From assembly GCA_903919715.1 (NCBI GenBank), contig CAIXJC010000011.1, forward strand, positions 62,001-126,000: DNA of 64,000 nt, in the 5' to 3' direction. Within the stretch, counting starts at the first letter, position 1. Each line of letters begins with the position of its first letter. Below, in pieces: positions 44,223 through 52,385 of this stretch. The position numbers and the translations under genes are program-made. The DNA comes from an uncultured bacterium. GTDB taxonomy: Bacteria > Planctomycetota > Phycisphaerae > Phycisphaerales > SM1A02. The notes beneath the pieces are model-generated. The model saw only the letters and a list, made by a program, of their open reading frames with translations. It did no database searches and was not told where the DNA came from.

Positions 44223-45376
44223 GCTTTGCGCAGTGCGTCGACGGATTCATCGATCGATGACGTGACCGCCAATTGGTCAAATTGAAATGGATCTTCCACT
44301 GTGCCGATACGAATGCGTTCAACACTTGATGGCATCAGAGCCAGATCCGCCGGCGGCGCGATTGATTCGGCAACCGTCGTGGAAGCGTTGCTCACATCGA
44401 GCGCAACAACTTCTGGCACCAGAAAATTCCCGGACCGCGATGCATTCAACCACTGCGTCACTTTCGATTGCAGTAGGAAAGTCATCAACGCATTCGCTTC
44501 GACTGGATGCGGAGACCCAGCGACGAGTGAGACGCTGTTGGGTATCAGCATTGGACCTCCGCCTGATTCCCCGCGTGAAAATTGACGAAGCGGAACCATT
44601 GCAAGAACTGCTCCATTCGCGACCGCCGCATACACATCATCCGAATCCGTCAGGCCGAATTCGACCTGCTCGTGTATCACCGCATCCACGACCGCCGCAT
44701 TTCCACCGACTAAGATGAGCGGTTTATTCGCCGCAAATCCATCAATCCACTTCTTGAAAGACCCGACTTCGCGCCACTCCATTTGCGATGCGAAGGCGCC
44801 AATGTGACCACGTGTCGTTCCAAATCTTGGGTCGGCAATTGCAATACCTTTTCCAAACGACGCGCCGGCGAGATCCAACATCGATCTCGGCAATTGATCG
44901 ACAGTAATGCGCCGAGGGTCATAGACCAATACTCGCATACGCGGTGCGAATCCATGCCACCATCCAGACTCGCCCTGCAACGAGCTTGGAAAACGATCGC
45001 TCCGCAGCGACCGCCACGGGGCGATGACTCCTTCACGACCGAGTTGCGCTGAAGCAAAGCATTCTCCTGACCAGAAAACATCCGCCCGTGGCGCATCGCG
45101 CTCGGTGCGCAACATAGCTGCGAGCGCCGTTGCCTTAGAATTCTCGCTGTCATACCTCGCACGAACGGCGATTCCCGACTCTTTCATGAATGCATCGAGA
45201 ATCGGTCGAGCGATCGCTTCATCAGTGCTGACATAAACGACCACTTCACGTGGTGAGAGTGGCTCTGGTTTTTTGGTTGACTCACTCGATGCCACATCAT
45301 GATCACAACCAACGACTGACATCCCGACGATCGTGACGCATGCATATCGGACGATCTGCTTGATAAAAAAGTTCAC
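44198..45376 (-). CDS. Solute-binding lipoprotein of the Fe(III)/thiamine ABC family
   Basis: About 392 residues from a GTG start at 45376 (GAGAG about 12 bases upstream). The signal peptide ends in the lipobox MSVVGC. The mature part has the extracellular solute-binding family 1/6 pattern: EVVVYVSTDEAIARPILDAFMKESGIAVRARYDSE, ADVFWSGECFASAQLGREG, AIADPRFGTTRGHIGAF, and HPVEANALMTFLLQSKVTQWL, as in iron(III)-binding FbpA/AfuA-like proteins. Its C-terminus overlaps the permease gene by 25 bases. It probably supplies substrate to that permease; iron or another trivalent ion is the best guess, not proven. Confidence 0.82.
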   Translation of the reverse strand: MNFFIKQIVRYACVTIVGMSVVGCDHDVASSESTKKPEPLSPREVVVYVSTDEAIARPILDAFMKESGIAVRARYDSENSKATALAAMLRTERDAPRADVFWSGECFASAQLGREGVIAPWRSLRSDRFPSSLQGESGWWHGFAPRMRVLVYDPRRITVDQLPRSMLDLAGASFGKGIAIADPRFGTTRGHIGAFASQMEWREVGSFKKWIDGFAANKPLILVGGNAAVVDAVIHEQVEFGLTDSDDVYAAVANGAVLAMVPLRQFSRGESGGGPMLIPNSVSLVAGSPHPVEANALMTFLLQSKVTQWLNASRSGNFLVPEVVALDVSNASTTVAESIAPPADLALMPSSVERIRIGTVEDPFQFDQLAVTSSIDESVDALRKACEFKGAN

Positions 45377-45389
45377 AGGCTGATTGCTC

Positions 45390-47183
45390 TCACTTCTGAG
45401 GTGGCGCCGCATCCGGAGCGGTGACTGGCGCCGCTTGACCGCTCTTTGCGTCAATTTTCTTCTTCAGATCGCCGAAATAATGCTTATGCAATTCACGCAG
45501 ATTCGCCGGCACTGGATCTTCTTCAGTGCCCTCTTCGTACCCGTGACCAATCTCTCCCGACAACTGTTGGAGCGTTGCACGACTCTCGCCCACGACTGGC
45601 GGCGCCTCGACTAACTGACGTGCGATGACATCCCCCCCCGTCGACTGAACTTTTTCTTTTCTCGTGCGAGTTGCAGTGTCAGTTTTTTCTTTCGTTCGTT
45701 CTCCCAACATCCCCTTGCCGCGCCCAGCATTCATCCCCGACGAACCTAACTTTTCAGATGGATCTGCACCAGTGCTTTGACATTGACTCCGAGCGGACTC
45801 CGCGTCCTTCATCAACTCGTTCAGCGTCTCCATTTCGCTCAGCACCTCAGCCGCCTCATTTGCGCCTTCAGCAGAACCCGCGGCTGATCCCTCGGAAGCC
45901 TCGCCGCTCTTGGAAGACTTGCCTTCAGAGTTATCTGATTTCTTCCCGCCGCTCTTGCACTGCGAAGACATGGACTCGCAAGCATTCGCCAACTTCTCAA
46001 GCTTCTCGTTCGCCTTTGCCTGTGACTGCACTGCCTCCTTGAGTGCTTTCTTTTGCGCTTCGTTCAGATTCTTTGCTGCATCGATCGCTGCTTTCGCCGC
46101 TTGTGGATTCTTCGCAAGCGCGCCATCAAGTCCTGCATTTTCCAGCGCCTTCTTCAGGGCATCATTTGCCTTCGCCGCATCATTTAATTGCGCAGCCATT
46201 TCCGCAAGTTTTTTTGCTAATTCTGCGCGGCTCTTCTCATCCATCTTGCCGTCTTTCACCTGCTCCGCCAGTTTGGCGAGAGCCGACTTTGCGGCGGCTC
46301 CGTCACCACGCTTGAGCGCTTCGCCAAGATCCTTCAGAGGGCCAGACTTCGACGGCTCGATGCGACTCAGTGCGTCTTTCATCGCCTCGAGTTGCTGCGC
46401 CTTCTCTCCCGCGAGAAGCTCGTCAAGTTTTTTTGAAACTTCATTGACCTGCCGAGTTGTCTCGCGCCGAACGGATTCGGGACTCTGGAGTTTCTCGTCG
46501 GTCAGGTCGCCGCCCAACTTTTTTTCGTCTCCACCGTCGCCGAGTGCTTTACTTAACTCAGGGTTCGTCTCGATCTTGGCTTGAAGCGTATCGATCTGAA
46601 TCTTCGCCGCATCGCGTGCCGCTTGCAGCTCGCCTTCGCTCTGCGCAGCAGATGCTTGGGCGTTACCAAGTGAGAGTCCTGGCACAAACCACCACACTGC
46701 ACACGCAATGATCACGAGCGTTGGACCAGCCCACCAGTTTCGGGGAGCTTCGATTGGAATTGCCCGACCGAGCGCTTCCATGATTCGACGATCTCGCGCA
46801 ATCTTCAATCCATCTTCAATCGCAGCACGAGCAAACGGATCGGAGCGTTCGGCGACTGCGACGGCTGTCGACAATCGATCATGCAATTTCAATCTCACAT
46901 CGATCACCGAGGCGACTGCGACATCTCCTTGAGTATTGGGTCTGGTGAGGTAACTCCACAGGGCGATTCCACCCATTGCAACCCCAACGAGCACAAAAAA
47001 CCAAATCCCACGCTCACCAGCAGGCGACCACCAACCGGCAACAATCTTTGTAGCAACTGAAACGACAGCGAGTGCCACGCCTGCCCAGAGAGTGACCCTC
47101 CCAAGGGACCCCATGAGTTGCCCTAGGAGCATGCGTTTTCTTGCTCGGGCGACGACGTCAAGAATGGGAGTGATGTTTGGCAT
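45390..47183 (-). CDS. DUF4175-like coiled-coil membrane protein
   Basis: About 597 residues. Three hydrophobic segments lie in the first 190 residues (LWAGVALAVVSVATKIVAGWW; GIWFFVLVGVAMGGIALW; WWAGPTLVIIACAVWWFVPG), then a very long charged region rich in Ala, Lys, Glu and Asp predicted as coiled coil with many short repeats (AELAKKLAEMAAQLNDAAKANDALKKALE). The C-terminus (RATLQQLSGEIGHGYEEGTEEDPVPANLRELHKHYF) is conserved in such proteins and resembles the end of DUF4175 proteins of Bat-type operons. First gene of the operon, divergent from the repeat-rich gene; Met at 47183 used. Confidence 0.75.
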   Translation of the reverse strand: MPNITPILDVVARARKRMLLGQLMGSLGRVTLWAGVALAVVSVATKIVAGWWSPAGERGIWFFVLVGVAMGGIALWSYLTRPNTQGDVAVASVIDVRLKLHDRLSTAVAVAERSDPFARAAIEDGLKIARDRRIMEALGRAIPIEAPRNWWAGPTLVIIACAVWWFVPGLSLGNAQASAAQSEGELQAARDAAKIQIDTLQAKIETNPELSKALGDGGDEKKLGGDLTDEKLQSPESVRRETTRQVNEVSKKLDELLAGEKAQQLEAMKDALSRIEPSKSGPLKDLGEALKRGDGAAAKSALAKLAEQVKDGKMDEKSRAELAKKLAEMAAQLNDAAKANDALKKALENAGLDGALAKNPQAAKAAIDAAKNLNEAQKKALKEAVQSQAKANEKLEKLANACESMSSQCKSGGKKSDNSEGKSSKSGEASEGSAAGSAEGANEAAEVLSEMETLNELMKDAESARSQCQSTGADPSEKLGSSGMNAGRGKGMLGERTKEKTDTATRTRKEKVQSTGGDVIARQLVEAPPVVGESRATLQQLSGEIGHGYEEGTEEDPVPANLRELHKHYFGDLKKKIDAKSGQAAPVTAPDAAPPQK

Positions 47184-47222
47184 TGTTCGTCGAAGATCGA
47201 GACTTCGTTTAGGATATCCGCA

Positions 47223-48719
47223 ATGCAATTTTCAGCCCTACTTTCGTTGCGACTTCTCGGCACAAGCGGAGCCATTCTCTTAGCGAGCAATTCCTTGTCC
47301 CAGTCGCCATCTGCTCCTGAAGATGTAAAGAAGACAACCGAAGAGGTCACTGCGCAATCAAAGGCAGAAAAAGATAAAGCGCTCGCTCAGAGTGTTGCTG
47401 ACCTCAAAAAACAAGCCAAGGCTTTGCAAGCGAGCGTGAAGGCACTGCAGGCAACTCGAGCAAAGCAGCAAGACGACGCAGTGAAGGCGAAGGATTCGAA
47501 GGCGGATCCCGTTCAACCGATTCCGCCTCAGGAGTCAGCACCTGCTGCAGATCCTGCACCGACCGACGAACCTGCGACAGCACCCGCTGCAGACCCTGGA
47601 CCGACTGACGAACCCGCGACTGCACCTGCTGCAGATCCTGCACCGACCGACGAACCTGCGACAGCACCCGCTGCAGATCCTGCACCGACCGACGAACCCG
47701 CGACTGCACCTGCTGCAGATCCTGCACCGACCGACGAACCTGCGACTGCACCCGCTGCAGATCCTGCACCGACCGACGAACCTGCGACAGCACCCGCTGC
47801 AGATCCTGCACCGACTGACGAACCTGCGACTGCACCTGCTGCAGATGAAAGCCCAGATACCAGTGCGCAAGCACAGATACTCGCAGACATTAAGGCTCAA
47901 TCGAAAGCGCTCGAAGAACGCGTCAAGGCACTTGAAGCTTTGCTTGAAAAACAGAGCAAGGAGTTAACGAAAGCGCGAGCTGAGAAAACGGCAGCAACTG
48001 CACCGCAAGTTTCAGTAAAACTTTCACCCGCAACTTCGCCCAAAACTGCACCAGCAACTGCAACAGCGACAGCAACTGCACCAACGATGACGCAGACCGT
48101 AACTCCATCCGCCACGAACCACGGACGCTTGACGGTCACGATTTCTGCCGCCGAAGCGACTGATTTAGTGAGTTCGAATCCATTTGAAAGTCCAACCTCT
48201 CTGCTCGCCGAAATGACTCGCCGATATGTTGAGCGATTTGGCGAAACACCAGCACTGACCCCTGCTAACAATCTCGACTTCGATGATTTTTCCAACTCCG
48301 TTCGCCGCTGGACAATCGGCCAAAACAGAATTCTCTGCCAGCCAATCGACTGGAATGTCAGAGTCCTTCGAATGGAATCATCAAAGCAATCGTCAGACAA
48401 ATTACTCCTGCTCTGCCAAGCGGTCGGTGCCGATGGAACAAATGTTGGAGACGAGTTTCACGCCAAAATGGATCGTTCGCCAAACTTCGATCTTGTGAAG
48501 TCAAGTCCCAAGGGAACAATGTTCCACCTGATTGGCGTCATTGATCCGCGCCTCGACTTTTCCGCTGAACATGGATCCGCCAGTTCGTGGAGCCGAGACG
48601 GAGTCTTTGTTGCACCATATTGCGTCTCTCATTGGAGCGTCACTGGGCAGAAACTCACGTCGGACTCGTCGGGGCAGTCGAGCGAAGCGCCGTCTGATCC
48701 AACTCCAAGTATCCAATGA
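47223..48719 (+). CDS. Secreted repeat-rich Pro/Ala/Asp/Thr protein
   Basis: 498 residues. A signal peptide (MQFSALLSLRLLGTSGAILLASNSLSQS) is followed by a coiled coil (AEKDKALAQSVADLKKQAKALQASVKALQ), seven 14-residue copies of PAADPAPTDEPATA (residues 107-204), a second coiled coil (ILADIKAQSKALEERVKALEALLEKQSKEL) and an alanine/threonine/proline linker. The last 200 residues are a globular domain (LAEMTRRYVERFGE ... MFHLIGVIDPRLDFSAEHGS) I do not recognise. The stop overlaps the next start by 4 bases, so it is translationally coupled to the BFD-type gene, but a role in iron metabolism is only inferred from that. Confidence 0.7.
   Translation: MQFSALLSLRLLGTSGAILLASNSLSQSPSAPEDVKKTTEEVTAQSKAEKDKALAQSVADLKKQAKALQASVKALQATRAKQQDDAVKAKDSKADPVQPIPPQESAPAADPAPTDEPATAPAADPGPTDEPATAPAADPAPTDEPATAPAADPAPTDEPATAPAADPAPTDEPATAPAADPAPTDEPATAPAADPAPTDEPATAPAADESPDTSAQAQILADIKAQSKALEERVKALEALLEKQSKELTKARAEKTAATAPQVSVKLSPATSPKTAPATATATATAPTMTQTVTPSATNHGRLTVTISAAEATDLVSSNPFESPTSLLAEMTRRYVERFGETPALTPANNLDFDDFSNSVRRWTIGQNRILCQPIDWNVRVLRMESSKQSSDKLLLLCQAVGADGTNVGDEFHAKMDRSPNFDLVKSSPKGTMFHLIGVIDPRLDFSAEHGSASSWSRDGVFVAPYCVSHWSVTGQKLTSDSSGQSSEAPSDPTPSIQ
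47541..47834. repeat. Seven in-frame 42-bp tandem repeats
   Basis: Seven 42-base units (47541-47834) encode PAADPAPTDEPATA, with near-identical DNA; one unit has Gly for Ala. A partial eighth copy (CCTGCTGCAGAT) follows. The high DNA identity between units makes copy-number variation by slippage likely. There are no spacers, so it is not a CRISPR array. Confidence 0.95.
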
Positions 48720-48973
48720 TGGATCCAGACGACCATGTCTGTTTATGTTTTCGCGTGAGCCTTCGCAAGCTCAATACGTATCTTGATTGCGAGAAGCCTC
48801 GCGTTGCAAGCCAACTCTCTGAGTGCTTTGGCGCAGGAACCGGTTGCCATTGGTGCGTTCCATTTCTCACTCGATTGCATCAGCAGTGGCAAGAGGGCCA
48901 TGCCCCGAATCTGGATGAGTCTCCAGCGGATTACGCCGCTCGCCGAGCTGACTATCGCCAGGCAAAGAAGTGA
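48716..48973 (+). CDS. BFD-like [2Fe-2S]-binding protein
   Basis: 85 residues. VCLCFRVSLRKLNTYL ... LSECFGAGTGCHWCVPFL gives the Cys-x-Cys ... Cys-x-x-Cys arrangement of bacterioferritin-associated-ferredoxin domains, which carry a [2Fe-2S] cluster. The C-terminal tail is charged. Its ATG overlaps the stop of the repeat-rich gene (ATGA), or starts at the second ATG (48719). It lies about 180 bases upstream of feoA, on the same strand, suggesting a role in iron handling such as release or sensing, but an FeoC-like role is only a guess. Confidence 0.8.
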   Translation: MMDPDDHVCLCFRVSLRKLNTYLDCEKPRVASQLSECFGAGTGCHWCVPFLTRLHQQWQEGHAPNLDESPADYAARRADYRQAKK

Positions 48974-49119
48974 ACGCCCTTCGACCCAGGGAACCGGCTT
49001 GCAAGCTGGGTCAAATCGAACTGTTTTTCGAACAGAAATCAGCCTGATAGGGTTTTTTCTCGATCGACAATTTTCAAGAGATGCCACCGAATCTTCCGCC
49101 AGTCGCCGCCCTCGGTTGA

Positions 49120-49140
49120 TATTGAGACTGAGTCTCAATA
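49120..49140. promoter_or_regulatory. Perfect palindrome upstream of feoA, Fur-like 7-1-7 box
   Basis: TATTGAGACT (49120-49129), a central G, then AGTCTCAATA (49131-49140): a perfect 10-1-10 palindrome ending 10 bases before the feoA ATG. Its core TGAGACT-N-AGTCTCA has the 7-1-7 form of a Fur site (TGATAAT-N-ATTATCA) and agrees at most of the conserved positions. Iron-dependent repression of feoAB is the natural reading. A DtxR-type site is less likely but not excluded. Confidence 0.7.
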
Positions 49141-49150
49141 CCATTTCTCA

Positions 49151-49411
49151 ATGCCTCGCGCACCGATCAAAATTCCACTCAGCCAACTTGCACGCGGTCA
49201 ACGCGCGACTGTGGAATGTTGTGCACTTGATTCGTTGCCAAATGAACATCGTTGTCTTCTTGCGGCGATGGGAATGGGCGAACAATGCGAAGTGCGCGTT
49301 TGCCGACCTGGTACGCCCTGCATTGTCCAAATCGACCAAACTCGCTTGGGACTGCCGCGAGACATTGCTGATCGAATCATGGTGACACCTATCGAATCGA
49401 AAACGCCGTGA
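49151..49411 (+). CDS. feoA: FeoA ferrous-iron transport accessory protein
   Basis: 86 residues forming an SH3-like FeoA domain: PLSQLARGQRATVECCALD, RCLLAAMGMGEQCEVRVCRPG, PCIVQIDQTRLGLPRDIADRIMV. The L(x)(x)MG(M) turn and the IDQTRLGLPR segment are typical. FeoA supports FeoB in Fe(II) import at the inner membrane. The stop overlaps the FeoB start (GTGA), showing coupling. A palindromic Fur-like site lies just upstream. Confidence 0.93.
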   Translation: MPRAPIKIPLSQLARGQRATVECCALDSLPNEHRCLLAAMGMGEQCEVRVCRPGTPCIVQIDQTRLGLPRDIADRIMVTPIESKTP

Positions 49412-51363
49412 TCCCCCGCGTCGCACTTCTAGGAAATCCCAATACTGGGAAGAGCACACTTTTCAATCGGCTCTGTGGGCTGCGTTCGAAGACCGCGAAT
49501 TTCCCTGGCAGCACCGTCGAACATCAAGTTGGTCGATGTGTCACGAAGTCCGGGCAGGAACTTGACCTGATTGATTTGCCTGGGATTTATAGTTTGGTAC
49601 TGGAAATGCCGGAGAGCAAACTCTGCTCCGATTGTCTTGATGGTCGAGTCGGTGACGGTCGACCTGACGCGACACTACTTGTGCTCGACGCCAACAACCT
49701 GACACGCAATTTGCAATTTGCAGCAAGTGCACTGCGCCGCGGTCTTCCAAGTGTCGTTGCGATCAACATGGTTGATCTGGCACAGCGTCGTGGACTGATC
49801 ATTGACGAACAGGCTGCATCACAAGCTTTGGGCGTTCCAGTCATCGCAGTCTCAGCACGCAGCGGACAAGGAATCGATCGATTGATCGAACAACTCACTC
49901 GCACTGCAACAAGTTCCTCGATTCCAAATCCTGACCAGCCGCTGCCGAACAGCGAACCAGGATCGACGGCGAGCGCAATCTGGGCAGCGACAGTCTTTGC
50001 GCGAATTGCTGCTCATCCTGATGAAAAGAAAGTCGACGGGATGACGATCCATGATCGCCTCGACGCCGCATTCACCCACCCCCTCTTAGGGATTGTTCTC
50101 TTTGCAATCATGATGTCGCTGCTCTTCGCATCGATTTATTGGCTGGCACAATTTCCAATGAATGCCGTTGACGGGATCTTTGGTTGGTTCGGCAGCGGCA
50201 TCACATCCCTGATGCCTGCAGGAACGCTGCGCGACCTGATGGTCAACGGAATTGTTGGTGGAGTTTCTGCAACGGTCGTCTTCTTGCCGCAGATCCTTCT
50301 TCTCTTTTTTCTTCTCGCACTTCTAGAAGATTCTGGCTATCTCGCTCGAGCCGCATTCGCAGTCGACCGAACCATGCGCCGTTTCGGATTGCCGGGGCAA
50401 GCGTTTATGCCGCTTCTTTCATCCCATGCATGCGCACTGCCTGGGATCATGGCGACACGACTCATTCCAAACCAACGCGATCGTTTGGCAACAATTCTTG
50501 TCGCCCCTTTCATGAGTTGTAGCGCACGCGTACCCGTCTACGCACTGCTGACTGGCGTTCTTTTCGCAGATCGACCTCTCGCCGCAGGATTCGCATTCAC
50601 TGGTTGCTATGTCGTTGGAGGCATTGCCGGACTTGGGACCGCTGCACTTCTACGAAAAACAATTTTGCGTGGTCCCAGCACGCCGATGATGCTCGAACTT
50701 CCCGACTATCGCATTCCTAGCATTCGAAATGCGCTCACCGTCGCACTGGACCGCGGAATGCTTTTTCTTAAAAATGCTGGAAGCGTGATTCTCGCAATTG
50801 CGATCGTGATGTGGTGGATGAGCGCGTATCCCAAGTCAACGCCCACTCCAGAAAGTGTTGCGCTGGAAATGCGGGCAGTCGAAATTGCGCCAACGGATCC
50901 GAGCGCCGCCGCAGATCTGCGCATCCAGGTCAGTCGAATCGACGAGCGCACACAGCAAAATGGATCATTCGCTGGCCAACTCGGCAGCATCGTTCAACCT
51001 GCATTCGCTCCCATTGGATTAGATCGACAACTCACGGTCGCAGTCCTCACCAGTTTTCTTGCACGAGAAGTATTTACGACAACGGTGTTCGTCTTGGCTG
51101 GCGCAGGTTCGAATGCTGAGGGAGAGGATTCGGGCACGCTTGAAACAGTGCGAAGTGCGACGCGAGACGATGGGCTTCCACTCTTCACTATGGCGACATC
51201 AGCAGCACTTCTGATCTTCTTCGTACTCGCGATGCAGTGCCTTCCGACGCTCGTCGTGGTCGCACGCGAGACCGGCTCGTGGCGGTGGCCATTACTGCAA
51301 TTCTGTTACATGACTGCGATTGCATACACCGCAGCATTCTTGGTCTATCGTTTCATGTCATGA
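49408..51363 (+). CDS. feoB: FeoB ferrous-iron transporter
   Basis: 651 residues from a GTG that overlaps the feoA stop. The N-terminal G domain has GNPNTGKST (G1, residues 9-17), FPGSTVEH (G2), DLPG (G3, about residue 54), NMVD (G4, about 115) and ISARSGQG-type G5 (VSARSGQGI). Two Gate regions follow (VFLPQILLLFFLLALLEDSGYLARAAF; the CALPGIMATR and CSARVPVYALL motifs with conserved cysteines), plus the C-terminal helices. It imports Fe(II) from the periplasm. The start is coupled with feoA and the stop with the small Cys-rich gene. Confidence 0.97.
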   Translation: MIPRVALLGNPNTGKSTLFNRLCGLRSKTANFPGSTVEHQVGRCVTKSGQELDLIDLPGIYSLVLEMPESKLCSDCLDGRVGDGRPDATLLVLDANNLTRNLQFAASALRRGLPSVVAINMVDLAQRRGLIIDEQAASQALGVPVIAVSARSGQGIDRLIEQLTRTATSSSIPNPDQPLPNSEPGSTASAIWAATVFARIAAHPDEKKVDGMTIHDRLDAAFTHPLLGIVLFAIMMSLLFASIYWLAQFPMNAVDGIFGWFGSGITSLMPAGTLRDLMVNGIVGGVSATVVFLPQILLLFFLLALLEDSGYLARAAFAVDRTMRRFGLPGQAFMPLLSSHACALPGIMATRLIPNQRDRLATILVAPFMSCSARVPVYALLTGVLFADRPLAAGFAFTGCYVVGGIAGLGTAALLRKTILRGPSTPMMLELPDYRIPSIRNALTVALDRGMLFLKNAGSVILAIAIVMWWMSAYPKSTPTPESVALEMRAVEIAPTDPSAAADLRIQVSRIDERTQQNGSFAGQLGSIVQPAFAPIGLDRQLTVAVLTSFLAREVFTTTVFVLAGAGSNAEGEDSGTLETVRSATRDDGLPLFTMATSAALLIFFVLAMQCLPTLVVVARETGSWRWPLLQFCYMTAIAYTAAFLVYRFMS

Positions 51364-51566
51364 GCGCCTTTCCCATTGACGACTGGCAGTTTTGGATCGC
51401 AACAATCGTTGTGCTCGGTGCGCTGTGGTTCGTCATTCGCCCGATGATTCCACGCCGCGGAAAAGGCACTGCGTGTCCCAATTGCCCATCAGGCTCCGTC
51501 AAAGGTCAGCCGCAAGCGAAGCGCACTGAGTTGACGATGGAAGGGACCAAGATTCAGGAGCGCTAA
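51360..51566 (+). CDS. Small membrane FeoB-associated Cys-rich protein
   Basis: 68 residues: one N-terminal helix (FWIATIVVLGALWFVI), then a basic stretch (RPMIPRRGKG) and a short cysteine motif (CPNCPSG). FeoB operons of many bacteria end in such a one-helix, Cys-rich protein. The start ATG overlaps the FeoB stop as ATGA, which rules out the longer ORF that begins inside feoB. It probably modulates FeoB at the membrane, an inference from position. Confidence 0.78.
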   Translation: MSAFPIDDWQFWIATIVVLGALWFVIRPMIPRRGKGTACPNCPSGSVKGQPQAKRTELTMEGTKIQER

Positions 51567-51593
51567 AAACACTCGAGATTGTCGCAGAGAATC

Positions 51594-52385
51594 TCAGAAC
51601 CGCTTATGCGCTGGGCGTTCTTCGGGTGCACGGTGACCAAGTATCGCCCTCACAATCGACAAATCTGCAGTCGTCGTCACCTTGATATTTCGCGGATCGC
51701 CCTCGACAACCAAAACGTTTTCGCCGAGGCGCTCCACCAACATCGAATCATCGGTTGCTCCCGCGAGATCCGCCTGCGAATAGGCTCGCCGCAACACGTC
51801 TGCCGAGAAGATCTGTGGCGTTTGAATTGCCATCAACCGAGTTCGATCGACCGTCGCTTCAACTCGACGACCGCGGACCGCTTCGCGACCAGCGTCACCA
51901 AGAATCGCGTCCGCCACAGCCTCGTCGGGTGCAGCTGCGAAGGTCTCAACAGTGACTCGCTTGAGAGTTGAACTCACTGGATCGCCTGGCACAACAGCGC
52001 TCGCGATGCGAGCCGCATCGAATATCCGAGTCAGAAGTGCGTCCGTTGCACCTGGGCGCGCCGCATCATGCACAGCAATATGCGTGCAATCGCTCGGCAC
52101 AGCTGCTAATGCATTTCGAACACTTTCCCAGCGCTCAGTGCGCCCTCCTGCAACGATGACGACTCCATGGAAACCAAGTTGAGCGCCATACCGACCACGA
52201 AAATCATCAATCGATTCTGGCGGTGCAGCAACCACGATCGCCGTGACCTCATCTCGCTTTGTAAACAACTCAACAGTTCGCAAGAGAAGCGGCCGACCAC
52301 CGAGGTCCTGCCCCAACTTATCTCCTCCAAATCGCGTCCCCTGACCAGCCGCTGGAATGATCACCGCCACTTTCAAATCGTTCAT
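51594..52385 (-). CDS. ispD: 2-C-methyl-D-erythritol 4-phosphate cytidylyltransferase
   Basis: 263 residues. The CTP-binding glycine-rich motif IPAAGQGTRFGGDKLGQDLGGRPLLL, VAGGRTERWESVRNAL, HDAARPG and the C-terminal IQTPQIFSADVLRRAY and GDPRNIKVTTTADL segments define IspD, the third enzyme of the non-mevalonate isoprenoid pathway. Slightly longer than usual because of an insertion (about residues 135-165). Its start overlaps the end of the Hsp70 gene by 4 bases, so the two are co-translated. Confidence 0.92.
   Translation of the reverse strand: MNDLKVAVIIPAAGQGTRFGGDKLGQDLGGRPLLLRTVELFTKRDEVTAIVVAAPPESIDDFRGRYGAQLGFHGVVIVAGGRTERWESVRNALAAVPSDCTHIAVHDAARPGATDALLTRIFDAARIASAVVPGDPVSSTLKRVTVETFAAAPDEAVADAILGDAGREAVRGRRVEATVDRTRLMAIQTPQIFSADVLRRAYSQADLAGATDDSMLVERLGENVLVVEGDPRNIKVTTTADLSIVRAILGHRAPEERPAHKRF

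Noticed and set aside
45910-46584. 224-codon plus-strand ORF rich in Ser/Ala/Phe
   Set aside because: Reverse-strand shadow of the Lys/Ala/Glu coiled-coil gene; the repeated SFF/AS pattern is the complement of its codons.
47541-47834. Possible CRISPR array
   Set aside because: Units are contiguous, in frame and without unique spacers; no cas genes.
47404-47900. Three minus-strand ORFs with regular repeats across the 42-bp array
   Set aside because: They only read the tandem repeats in other frames; the plus-strand frame has a signal peptide and a globular C-terminus.
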